DNA of 30,700 nt from Arenibacter sp965652575 (GTDB taxonomy: Bacteria > Bacteroidota > Bacteroidia > Flavobacteriales > Flavobacteriaceae), in the NCBI GenBank assembly GCA_965652575.1, contig CBFGWQ010000025.1, forward strand, positions 1 to 30,700, written 5' to 3'. Shown here in pieces: positions 1-7,624 of this stretch. A model generated the notes under the pieces. That model was not told the origin of the DNA. It did not search any database and was given only the letters and a program-made list of their open reading frames with translations. The stretch's first letter is position 1. Each line of letters starts with the position of its first letter. The position numbers were made by a program, and so were the translations under genes.

Positions 1-10
1 GTTTCTTGAT

Positions 11-45
11 TTATGATTCGGCGATTTATGATTTATGATTGAGCC
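11..45. repeat. ATTTATG heptamer repeats flanking the four-helix gene
   Basis: ATTTATGATT occurs near 10-19 and again as two overlapping heptamer units at about 24-41. Related ATTATG, ATTTATG and AATTATG units recur at 608-640, on the other side of the four-helix-bundle gene. These look like short slippage-derived repeats rather than a mobile element, because I see no inverted ends or target duplication. Confidence 0.5.
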
Positions 46-448
46 GATTCTTAACCGTTTTTACGGATGCCACAAAAATTGATACCAACTCATTAGCTTC
101 CTTTTTGAGATCGAGGATTTCTGATTGAGGATTTTTGAATGTTGATTTGCTATTTATTGAATCATCGTTCCGAAATCTTAAATCATTAATCATCCCTGAT
201 TCTTCAATCATTTCTAGCCAAAAAAGAGTTTCATCTGCCTCTTCAATTACTGTTCCCATTTTTGAAATAAAATCTTTATCACTTTTTGCCCTGCAAACTG
301 CTCTATAATTTGCAGCAACAGAGGTTGAAGAACGAACAATTTGGCCAGTAAAAGTCCAACCAACTCTATTATTTGGCAGAAATTCAGCAAGTTTTATAAT
401 TGCCAATGCAAATCGCTTACTTCTTTGTTGCAAATCTTTACTATTCAT
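26..448 (-). CDS. Four-helix bundle protein (23S rRNA-intervening-sequence family)
   Basis: A 140-residue, mostly helical protein with no signal peptide or membrane segment. The N-terminal half has the pattern of the four-helix bundle family named after proteins encoded in 23S rRNA intervening sequences: a start like SKRFALAIIKLAEFLP, then a G-x-Q-IVRSSTSVAANYRA stretch near residues 35-50, then the E-E-A-D-E-T-xFWLEM helix near 68-80. Family members are small, probably oligomeric bundles of unknown biochemical role, widespread in Bacteroidota and often found in accessory regions. The ATG start follows 3 bases after the stop of the methyltransferase remnant upstream. Near-perfect ATTTATG heptamers overlap its 3' end (positions 11-45). 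I am confident of the family, not of a function. Confidence 0.88.
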   Translation of the reverse strand: MNSKDLQQRSKRFALAIIKLAEFLPNNRVGWTFTGQIVRSSTSVAANYRAVCRAKSDKDFISKMGTVIEEADETLFWLEMIEESGMINDLRFRNDDSINSKSTFKNPQSEILDLKKEANELVSIFVASVKTVKNRLNHKS

Positions 449-451
449 TTT

Positions 452-803
452 TTATTTAGGATATAAAACTCCCCAGATCTGAAATCTAAAATCGAGTGAT
501 GTCCCTCGGTATTTTTTGAAAATAATGTTCTTCTTTGCCATAAATTCCTTGGGTAACAAACTTTTTAAGGCTTCAAGATTGTCTCCGTGTATTATCGCTC
601 CGCTCGAATTATGATTTATGAGTGATGAATTATGAATTTTTTCCGTTTGATTCATCATTCATCATTCCTAATTCTGCATTCCAAGTGTATTTGTGTTCCA
701 AAACTCCGTATGGCACATCTTGGTAGTGGCTCACTACTTTATCTTTTCCTATCCAACTTAAGTCCAAATCCAATTTTCCAATGGGTGGGTTAGAAGGTTC
801 TGT
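452..803 (-). pseudogene. Broken N-terminal remnant of a type III-like DNA methyltransferase (Mod)
   Basis: Two minus-strand reading-frame pieces make up the start of a site-specific adenine methyltransferase. The first (803 down to 630) has no start codon and reads LDLDLSWIGKDKVVSHYQDV and then PYGVLEHKYTW. The second (658 down to 452) contains IIHGDNLEALKSLLPKE, the segment that in Mod proteins lies just before the catalytic DPPY motif. The frames are offset by one base at a duplicated heptamer (653-666); removing one copy joins them exactly. After LLPKE the expected DPPY region is missing and an unrelated tail of about 30 residues ends at 452. The gene therefore lacks a start, carries a frameshift and has lost its catalytic domain. 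The family call is from memory of Mod N-termini; decay is clear from the sequence. Confidence 0.68.
653..666 (+). repeat. Perfect tandem 7-bp repeat, two copies of CATCATT
   Basis: CATCATT occurs twice head to tail (653-659, 660-666); on the minus strand this is AATGATG twice. It lies exactly where the two methyltransferase frames meet, and a 7-base unit changes the frame by one. Confidence 0.9.
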
Positions 804-808
804 TTAAA

Positions 809-2179
809 TCAGCGAGTTCCCGGATTAAAATCGTCCGGAGCATTTTGTGGCCTATTTATGGTCCCCTCTTCCCCGGTGTCATTATATATTGTCCATTCAC
901 TGGACGTGTAATTTGGATTGCCCTCTAAAATATTCCCGTTCCGTATGGCCCTGCCATCCTCAAATTCATGGTCGGTTCCGGATCCATCCTCGCCAATAAT
1001 CCCAAAACTATCTATTACAGTCCCAAAAGGATCCACCAGTTCCAAATTATCATCGCCATTGGAATCTGCCGGACTATTGGTGGAAACACTATGATTGGGC
1101 GGAAAGCCATATACCATTTCGAACTCTGAAGCATTTGGAGAAATAACAAAGGTACTATTGGCCTCAATTACAAACCCGGACAAATCAATGGTAGAACTTA
1201 TTTCTGTATTATCATTGGTGTACCTCCTAAAGGTCCATCCCTTTAAGTAGAGCGGTCGGGAATCCGAATTAAAAAGTTCCACGAACCTTGCACCTGTATT
1301 GTTATCGGGATCCGCCAATTCCGAAATGAAAATTTTTGATGAGGTAAATTCATCCACCAGATCTTCACAACGTGTGTCCGTAAAAGCAATATCGGAAGTA
1401 TCCCTTATTACCAATTGAAAATCCTTATTGTCCTTGATCAAAACCCCGGTTATGGTTCCATTGCCTTCGGGCAAAAGATGAGCTTGAAAATCGGCGTACC
1501 CACTATTCAGTAGTTGAAGTTCCAAATCTTCACAATTGATCAATGTCCTTATAGTTTCCTCCTCCTTAACAGCAAAGGTTTGTCCCAATTCGTCCAATAC
1601 AATTTCCATATTGTCCAACCGGACCAAAGTACTTACCATGGAGTTGTCCAACTCACCGATACCAACCGATTTTGGTTGGATAGCACCCAATGGATCACAG
1701 GAATTAAATAAATGCCGCCCTACTATCGCTGCGGGCAAACGCCCTACGGAAGCATTGCCGAAAGCGTTAAAAACGCCGCCCAGTTTAATTACCCCTTTGC
1801 TTATTCCTAAATAAAGTCCCTTGCATTTTATAAGGATTTTGGATCCCACCTCATAAAACAGATGTGAGTCCCTGAGGTCAATTTCCAATTGCAGGCCCTG
1901 GGTAGGGTTTACAAGTTTGTCCTGGATGTGCAAGGTTCCAAAAAAGTTGCCGACCACATCGGAGGATACGACATATCCTTCTATAATCCAATCTTCATTG
2001 ATCCGTATCAATTCATCCCCATAAAGCGACTTTAGCTCCCCTATGGTAAAATTTGCCGAAAGATCGGATGCACAGCCGGATTTGGGAATCTCAAAATTTG
2101 TATCCTTAACACAGGCCATTACAAGATATATGCCCAGAAGGCAGACAAGGTATGCAATATGACGAATTTTAAAGCTCAT
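809..2179 (-). CDS. DUF5689 / lamin-tail-domain lipoprotein
   Basis: A 456-residue surface lipoprotein. The N-terminus is a lipoprotein signal with lipobox LVMAC, giving a lipidated Cys23. Residues about 35-280 match the DUF5689 type of OB-like beta domain: the GYVVSSDVVGNFFGTLHIQD stretch near 68 and the later GxLxLGxSKGVIKLGGVF region. Residues about 295-450 look like a lamin-tail (LTD) beta-sandwich, with FISELADPDN, ARFVELFNSDSRPLYLKGWT and a terminal GTINRPQNAP. LTD domains are often attached to secreted nucleases and other surface proteins. It follows the TonB receptor by 71 bases on the same strand and probably shares its transcript. By analogy with SusD-type lipoproteins it may present substrate to the receptor, but that is inference. 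The domain call is good; the ligand is unknown. Confidence 0.85.
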   Translation of the reverse strand: MSFKIRHIAYLVCLLGIYLVMACVKDTNFEIPKSGCASDLSANFTIGELKSLYGDELIRINEDWIIEGYVVSSDVVGNFFGTLHIQDKLVNPTQGLQLEIDLRDSHLFYEVGSKILIKCKGLYLGISKGVIKLGGVFNAFGNASVGRLPAAIVGRHLFNSCDPLGAIQPKSVGIGELDNSMVSTLVRLDNMEIVLDELGQTFAVKEEETIRTLINCEDLELQLLNSGYADFQAHLLPEGNGTITGVLIKDNKDFQLVIRDTSDIAFTDTRCEDLVDEFTSSKIFISELADPDNNTGARFVELFNSDSRPLYLKGWTFRRYTNDNTEISSTIDLSGFVIEANSTFVISPNASEFEMVYGFPPNHSVSTNSPADSNGDDNLELVDPFGTVIDSFGIIGEDGSGTDHEFEDGRAIRNGNILEGNPNYTSSEWTIYNDTGEEGTINRPQNAPDDFNPGTR

Positions 2180-2250
2180 TGTTCCAATATTTCTTCCCTG
2201 TCCTATAGTTAAGAACTGCCTTAGGCAAAGCCTGCAGAGAATTATTTAGA

Positions 2251-4992
2251 TTAAAAACTAATGGCGAAATTTATAAAATAGGTACGCCCGTAACCGTACC
2301 AATATTTAGGGGCAAATGAGGGGTTACCACTTAAATTGTCCTGTTGCAACTGCCCAAAATTACCGTTCCTACTTTGTTCGTATCCCCCAGTTCTAAAAAC
2401 GGCATCAAAAACGTTGTTAATACTCGCAAATACACTGATATACCTCCCCTTTTTCAACCAGGATTTGCCCCCCACCATATTCAACAAATAAAAATTGTCC
2501 AATTTATCCTGGAACAATAAGCGTTCTACATTTTCATCCGTGGCATCGGGAAATGCGGAACCCGTATCCGGATTTAAATAAAAACTCCGTGTCCTTGTCA
2601 GTGTTGAAATACCGGCATAATTATTCCCCAAATAATTGGCAGTGGCCCCTACCCACCAATATTTGGGGTCTCGGTATTCCATCCCCAGGGCAAATGCCTT
2701 TTGAGGCCCTTGGGACAATTTGTAATCCTTTACCTCGGCGGCCCCTAAATCTATATTGCCTTCGGGACTAAGGATTTCTTCCTCTGCCCCGGCAGTATCA
2801 AAATTTATGCTTACAAAAGGATCACTGGCATAAAGATATTTACCTACGGCGGCAACAAAGGATAATTTCACGGTAGATGAAAGCTGATATTCCAATCCCA
2901 GTTCCGTTCCCAAATGTAATTTATCCAAATCCGTAAGGACTTCCTGTACAAAATCACTGCCCACCCCTGCATCCACAAAGAAAAAATTAATGTCGGTACT
3001 ATTCTGAAATCGGGTATAATAGCCGGTCAGGCGTCCCGTTAAACTTGGTAACCTAATATAGTAGTTGAAATCGGCAGTTGTAATTTTTTCACTTTGAATA
3101 TCATTTACCACCTGATTGTTCTCCCTTGGGTTTATAAAGACATTTTGATAGACCGGGGGCTTGGTCAAATACGCCCCATTTAAGGTTGCCCAATGCCTTC
3201 CGCTAAATTTATAGGTAAAGCCCCCTTTGGTCCCGAAATTGGAAAACTCCACTTTTTCTCCCTTTCCCAAAGAGTTGTTCAAAAAGCGTTCGTTCCTAAA
3301 TTTACCGTTCCGCTGATAATGGGTCGAGGTATAATTAGCACCCAGAAAAACTTCCCATTTCGAAAACTTTAAACCCAATTGTGCAAAGGCATCATAGACT
3401 TCGGCGTTAATATTATAATAATAGTTGAATACATTGGATGCCGTTTTATTGGGATTACCGTCCAAATCGTTCCTTGTGTTTGAAAATGGGTCTACATCCT
3501 CATGAAAATCGGCCCCCAACAAATCGTTTATTTCGGCGTAGTTGTCCGAGTCCAAATTAGTGTAATGTCCCCCCAAATCAATTTTGAGGTGGTCATTTAC
3601 AAGGTAATTACCTATGGTGGATATAGTAAACTGTTGGTCTTCATTGGTGTCATCGTAGAAAATATAAGCGGCTTTCCCTTGGGCGGACAGACTTGAATTT
3701 GCCCGGTACAGATCGTTCCAATTTAACTGTGGATTTTTCAAAAACCCCTCTTTGGCCATATTGGCCGATATGAAGTTGGCACCGATAGGACTATTTATAT
3801 AATAACTTGGCAAATATCTGTAATACGTTTTATCTGGGTTTGGGGCATTATAGTAGCCCAGCCTTCCCTTGGAATTTGTTCCAAACTGATAGGACACTCC
3901 AGTGTTCAGGTTTAATCTTTTGGTGTTATAATAGTGATTGAACATAATTATGGGCTCTACGATTTTTCTTTCCCTGGAGTTTCTGATTTTACCATTTTGA
4001 GTACCCCAAAAGGGATTATATCTTTTTCCTGCCAACTCAAAAACCTCTTGGGTAATGGCGGAAGATCTTCCCCGGCGGTTGGAAGCCCAAATGCCCGTTA
4101 GGTTCATACTGTGTTCATCGGACAATTTGTATTCAAAAGCAGCAAAAAGGGAATAGGCATCGTACAATGTCCCATCAATATAACCTTCTTTGGCCCACCT
4201 TCTAGAGGCCGAAATGCTATAATGGATCCTATTTTGTATGTCGCCCGAGGAATAGGTAGCCATTAGTCGGCCCGCATAGGTCCTATTGGATGCCGAGGAA
4301 GATAAACGCATCCCTTTCCTAAAAGTGGATGGCCTGGTATTAATATTCGTGGTGCCCAAAATACCTCCGAAGGAGTAATCCGATGCCTGTAACCCATGGG
4401 TGAATTCCTGGTTCCGTGTTACATCATTAAGACCTCCCCAGTTATTCCATTGAGGACGTCCGTCCATCAATTTGTTCATGGGAATCCCATTTAGAAGGAT
4501 AACGCCATTTTCCGATCCATAGCCACGTACACGAAAAAAAGCCTGTCCAAAATCGAATGCCGCCCTATTTAGAAAAACATCCCTGGTGGCCTGCAGCATA
4601 CCGGAGGTCATTGAAATACTCTCATCTTCCAATAAATCGGAATCCGTTAATGTAATTAAATTATCCGTTTTCTCCTGGGCGATATCCCGATCCAAATAAA
4701 TAATACCCAAGTCCAAATCTTCATTAACTATGGTAATGGGCATCCTTTTAATTATATAATCCTGTGCGCTAATATGAAGTATATAATCTCCGGGCAGTTC
4801 TAGCAAAAGCACAAATTTTCCATCGGGTTGATTGGAATGTGCAGAGGTAATAGTTGAAATTTCAATTTTGGCATACCCAATGGTTTCTTGGGTTGCCATA
4901 TCCTTCACAAAACCCTTTACATAGTATGTTTCCTGTGAACTGCTCCAGGCGACCTGCAGTAATAAAAAAGATATTGCCAAACTTTTTTTCAT
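2251..4992 (-). CDS. TonB-dependent outer-membrane receptor (nuclease-associated)
   Basis: A 913-residue outer-membrane transporter. It has a signal peptide (about residues 1-19, cleaved near SSSQ-ET), a carboxypeptidase-regulatory-like beta domain (about 22-105: YYVKGFVKD, ETIGYAKIEI, then DGKFVLLL), a plug domain (about 125-240, with FFRVRGYGSENGVILLNGIP and FGGILGTTNINTRPS), and a 22-strand-type barrel ending in a C-terminal aromatic residue (FINFAISF). Such receptors import large or scarce substrates using TonB energy. It is followed by the DUF5689/lamin-tail lipoprotein and is divergent from a secreted nuclease, so a nucleic-acid or nucleotide-derived substrate is plausible but unproven. 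The ATG start gives a standard signal peptide. The 121-base AT-rich region upstream must hold promoters for both this gene and the nuclease; I found no exact -7 consensus there. Confidence 0.9.
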   Translation of the reverse strand: MKKSLAISFLLLQVAWSSSQETYYVKGFVKDMATQETIGYAKIEISTITSAHSNQPDGKFVLLLELPGDYILHISAQDYIIKRMPITIVNEDLDLGIIYLDRDIAQEKTDNLITLTDSDLLEDESISMTSGMLQATRDVFLNRAAFDFGQAFFRVRGYGSENGVILLNGIPMNKLMDGRPQWNNWGGLNDVTRNQEFTHGLQASDYSFGGILGTTNINTRPSTFRKGMRLSSSASNRTYAGRLMATYSSGDIQNRIHYSISASRRWAKEGYIDGTLYDAYSLFAAFEYKLSDEHSMNLTGIWASNRRGRSSAITQEVFELAGKRYNPFWGTQNGKIRNSRERKIVEPIIMFNHYYNTKRLNLNTGVSYQFGTNSKGRLGYYNAPNPDKTYYRYLPSYYINSPIGANFISANMAKEGFLKNPQLNWNDLYRANSSLSAQGKAAYIFYDDTNEDQQFTISTIGNYLVNDHLKIDLGGHYTNLDSDNYAEINDLLGADFHEDVDPFSNTRNDLDGNPNKTASNVFNYYYNINAEVYDAFAQLGLKFSKWEVFLGANYTSTHYQRNGKFRNERFLNNSLGKGEKVEFSNFGTKGGFTYKFSGRHWATLNGAYLTKPPVYQNVFINPRENNQVVNDIQSEKITTADFNYYIRLPSLTGRLTGYYTRFQNSTDINFFFVDAGVGSDFVQEVLTDLDKLHLGTELGLEYQLSSTVKLSFVAAVGKYLYASDPFVSINFDTAGAEEEILSPEGNIDLGAAEVKDYKLSQGPQKAFALGMEYRDPKYWWVGATANYLGNNYAGISTLTRTRSFYLNPDTGSAFPDATDENVERLLFQDKLDNFYLLNMVGGKSWLKKGRYISVFASINNVFDAVFRTGGYEQSRNGNFGQLQQDNLSGNPSFAPKYWYGYGRTYFINFAISF

Positions 4993-5113
4993 TGATGAAT
5001 ATGAAATATTTTAACAATTAGGGTATAAGATATTAATATTTGAAAGATTATTCTTAATTTATTGTAAGAAAAATTATATTATAGTATTGATTTTTAATAA
5101 AATAGATTGATCC

Positions 5114-6157
5114 ATGAATATTTTTTGCGCATTATTTGTGATCTATTTTACTATTGGCAGTGTCTTGGCTCAGGAAGCTAAGACCTATAGGATAAGAACC
5201 GTGGCCTTTTATAATTTGGAGAACTTATTTGATACAGCCAACGATACATTGATCCTGGACGACGATCGTACCCCGGATGGAAAGGACAATTGGACCACGG
5301 CAAGGTATACGCAAAAAATACACAATATGACCAAGGTATTGTCAGAAATAGGCAGTACGGATGCCCTTGGCTCCCCGGATATTATTGGACTATGTGAATT
5401 GGAAAACAGGCAGGTACTCGAAGACCTGATTACCCATCCCCATCTTAGGGAGATGGACTATGGCATAGTTCATTTTGACTCCCCGGATAAACGTGGGATC
5501 GACGTGGCCCTCCTATATAAAAAGGCAGTTTTTCTGCCCAATTCCTTTGCCAGTTTGAGACTGGTGCTGACCAATGAAAACGATTATAGGGATTACACGA
5601 GGGATCAATTGGTAGTAGGCGGTATTTTGGATGGGGAGGAAATGCATTTCATTGTAAACCATTGGCCTTCCAGAAGTGGAGGGGAAGCCAAAAGCAGGCC
5701 CAATAGATTGGAAGCCGCCAGATTAAACAGAAAAATAATAGATTCCATTTTCAAATTTAATCCAGAAGCAAGAATAATTAGCTTGGGCGATTTTAATGAC
5801 GACCCAGTGGACGATAGCTTTAAGAGGATATTAAAAACCAAGGGAAAGGTGGATGGGCTGCAACCCAATGATCTGTTCAATCCCATGGAGAACCTCTATA
5901 AAAAAGGAGCGGGATCACTCGCCTATCGCGATAAATGGAACCTTTTTGATCAGATATATTTTACCGCCAATATAACCCAAAAATCCCAGGATAGATATCG
6001 ATTCTGGAAGGCAGGTGTATATAATCCGACTTACCTCATCGATAAAAAAGGCCGGTACAAAGGATATCCCTTACGAACCTATGCAGGAGGGAGCTATATT
6101 GGCGGATATAGCGATCATTTCCCGGTCTATATCCACCTAATTAAGGCTGTAAACTGA
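5114..6157 (+). CDS. Secreted endonuclease/exonuclease/phosphatase-family protein
   Basis: A 347-residue secreted metal-dependent phosphodiesterase of the DNase I-like (EEP) fold. A signal peptide ends near SVLAQ (residue 20). The catalytic landmarks occur in order: YNLENLFD (33-40, metal-binding Asn), GLCELEN (92-98, metal-binding Glu), RGIDVALLY, NHWPSR (active-site His), LGDFNDDP (Asp and Asn) and YSDHFPV (terminal Asp-His pair). All key residues are present, so it should be active. The family includes extracellular DNases and other phosphodiesterases, and the exact substrate cannot be read from sequence. It is divergent from the TonB receptor and lipoprotein, a recurring flavobacterial gene trio. 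Its 3' end meets the oppositely oriented DUF1080 gene with only 3 bases between the stops and no visible terminator. Confidence 0.92.
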   Translation: MNIFCALFVIYFTIGSVLAQEAKTYRIRTVAFYNLENLFDTANDTLILDDDRTPDGKDNWTTARYTQKIHNMTKVLSEIGSTDALGSPDIIGLCELENRQVLEDLITHPHLREMDYGIVHFDSPDKRGIDVALLYKKAVFLPNSFASLRLVLTNENDYRDYTRDQLVVGGILDGEEMHFIVNHWPSRSGGEAKSRPNRLEAARLNRKIIDSIFKFNPEARIISLGDFNDDPVDDSFKRILKTKGKVDGLQPNDLFNPMENLYKKGAGSLAYRDKWNLFDQIYFTANITQKSQDRYRFWKAGVYNPTYLIDKKGRYKGYPLRTYAGGSYIGGYSDHFPVYIHLIKAVN

Positions 6158-6160
6158 ATA

Positions 6161-6754
6161 TTACTGAGGGAATTTAATTTTAATGTTTCTCCATTTCACT
6201 TTTATACCGCCCCCATCGTGGATCTGTAGGGCTATGGAACCTTTACCTGCCCCTATCTTTTCATCAATAATAGTAACCATTTCGGTACCATTTAGCCATG
6301 AAGTCAACATATTGCCATCCAGCCGAATTCTCATAGTATTCCACTCTCCTTCCTTAAGCACCTTGTCCTTTTCCGGATCGGGCTTAATAAGCCAACCCCT
6401 TCCATAGGATTCATAGACACCGCCGGTATCATGGCCGGGAGGAGCAACCTCTACTTGCCATCCGTTAACTTTGGTGCCATCAACGGTAGACCTAACAAAC
6501 ACCCCACTGTTCCCATTGGCTTCCTGCTTAAACTCCAGGGTAAGGTCAAAATCGTCATAATACTTATCCGTGGCCAAATAGCCATACTGTTTGTCCGGTC
6601 CGCTTTCAGAAACAAGCAGTCCGTCTTCCACGTACCATTTTTCGGTCCCATAGACCGTCCAGCCCGATAGGTCCTTACCGTTAAACAGGGATATTTCCTG
6701 GGAGATCCCGGGCATGGCCATAAGGGCCAAAACTATAACTACTAAATTTTTCAT
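6161..6754 (-). CDS. Secreted DUF1080 (3-keto-disaccharide hydrolase-like) protein
   Basis: A secreted concanavalin-like beta-sandwich protein of about 197 residues. I chose the second Met (MKNLVV), because it gives a clean signal peptide ending near GISQ; the upstream Met would add only three residues. Typical DUF1080 (PF06439) features follow: SLFNGKDLSGWTVYG directly after the signal, WYVEDGLLVSE, DFDLTLEFKQ, NSGVFVRS, WQVEV, EGEWNTMRIRLDGN, LNGTEM and a final GGGIKVKWRNIKIK. Family members act on carbohydrates, some as 3-keto-glycoside hydrolases, and often sit in sugar operons. Here it stands alone, with no sugar-utilisation neighbour, so its substrate is unknown. It converges on the nuclease gene. 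Confidence 0.87.
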   Translation of the reverse strand: MKNLVVIVLALMAMPGISQEISLFNGKDLSGWTVYGTEKWYVEDGLLVSESGPDKQYGYLATDKYYDDFDLTLEFKQEANGNSGVFVRSTVDGTKVNGWQVEVAPPGHDTGGVYESYGRGWLIKPDPEKDKVLKEGEWNTMRIRLDGNMLTSWLNGTEMVTIIDEKIGAGKGSIALQIHDGGGIKVKWRNIKIKFPQ

Positions 6755-6782
6755 ATGGTACATAAATTAGGTTTGTGATTTA

Positions 6783-6884
6783 CTCGATAATCGAGATTTA
6801 AATGCTCCGACGCTTGCGTCGAAATCAAACTTGAATTTCCTTTCAATGCCTCGTGTCCCGATAGCTATCGGGATTGCCCCGAGG
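6783..6884. repeat. Cluster of three palindromes, REP-like
   Basis: Three near-perfect palindromes lie in about 100 bases: CTCGATAATCGAG (6783-6795), CGACGCTTGCGTCG (6808-6821) and TCCCGATAGCTATCGGGA (6856-6873). The last is enclosed by a second pair of arms, CCTCG (6849-6853) and CGAGG (6880-6884), so it can form a nested hairpin. None is followed by a T run, so an ordinary intrinsic terminator is unlikely. A dispersed palindromic element is the best guess. Confidence 0.6.
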
Positions 6885-6928
6885 TAGTTTACTATTCTTT
6901 TTTGATATTGTTACATTGACAAATGATC

Positions 6929-6966
6929 TGTCCCTAGCTCAAAGAACCTTAATGTCAATAGGGACA
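6929..6966. other. Inverted repeat downstream of the membrane-protein gene
   Basis: TGTCCCTA (6929-6936) and TAGGGACA (6959-6966) are perfect 8-base arms around a 22-base loop. A second pair, ATTGAC (about 6915-6920) and GTCAAT (6954-6959), interleaves with it. The outer arm ends 2 bases before the stop codon of the 6968-7408 gene, so it may mark the end of that transcript. There is no clear T tract. The rest of 6764-6967 outside these repeats shows nothing I recognise. Confidence 0.35.
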
Positions 6967-6967
6967 A

Positions 6968-7408
6968 TTAATTAAGCCATTGCGCCCATGGTATTCTACT
7001 TAGGATAAGGATCAAGCCCAAACCGTAAAAAATGGTAATGGTCTTAAACTTTCTTTTTCCTTCCAATATTTTCTTGTGTTTGGACCAGCCAACTGTAATT
7101 AGGACCACTGCAATTATATTGATAAACGGATGCTCTACGGCCAATAAACGGGATGCAGCGTTTAATCCGCCCATCCCCAAAGTTTTAATGGCGTTCAACC
7201 CATTGGAAGACACAAAATAGAGTACCAGACCTACCAAGAGCTGTAGATGTGCCAAAATCAGGGCAAACAGGCTAATTCTAAAATCCTTGGTCAAGGTAAA
7301 GTCCTTTTTTCCCGTCCAACCCAAAATAGCATTGGCGACCGCCAAAAAAAGAACGGCCAAAGCAACATAGGCCAGATAAGAATGTGTATTCAATAAAACT
7401 TCGTGCAT
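6968..7408 (-). CDS. Small four-helix integral membrane protein (cytochrome b-like, function unknown)
   Basis: A 146-residue protein with four clear hydrophobic helices: about residues 10-30, 45-66, 93-107 and 123-142. The N-terminus is short and has no cleavable signal. Histidines at 9 and 54, within or at the edge of helices, and at 93 and 111 could in principle ligate heme, and similar flavobacterial proteins are often labelled cytochrome B. I do not see a diagnostic b-type motif, so that name is tentative. It stands alone between palindromic DNA and the Oar-like gene's terminator. The ATG start is the only one that keeps the first helix whole. Confidence 0.75.
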   Translation of the reverse strand: MHEVLLNTHSYLAYVALAVLFLAVANAILGWTGKKDFTLTKDFRISLFALILAHLQLLVGLVLYFVSSNGLNAIKTLGMGGLNAASRLLAVEHPFINIIAVVLITVGWSKHKKILEGKRKFKTITIFYGLGLILILSRIPWAQWLN

Positions 7409-7554
7409 GATTATAAGATTTAAGTTATAAATGTAAGGAATAATTCCTTTAAATCGAGTTCAAAAGTTTAAAGTTGAATGTTCAAGGTTGCGGTAAGCGG
7501 TAGGCGAAATTACATATAGCTTATGGCCTAAAGGACTGATTAAAATGCGCCCAT

Positions 7555-7584
7555 AAAAAAACCGCTCCAAAATTGGAGCGGTTT
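7555..7584 (-). terminator. Rho-independent terminator of the Oar-like gene
   Basis: AACCGCTCCAA (7560-7570) and TTGGAGCGGTT (7573-7583) form an 11-bp perfect stem with a 2-base loop. On the minus strand it is followed by seven T residues (the A run at 7555-7561). It lies about 40 bases after the stop of the gene at 7625. The rest of 7409-7554 shows nothing recognisable. Confidence 0.9.
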
Positions 7585-7624
7585 AAATTTATTCAGGAAT
7601 AATGCAATTATCCTTAGCCTCTCT

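Noticed and set aside
5020..5045. Promoter-like TAATATTTG before the secreted nuclease
   Set aside because: The spacer between TA and TTTG is three bases, not two, and no -33 element fits.
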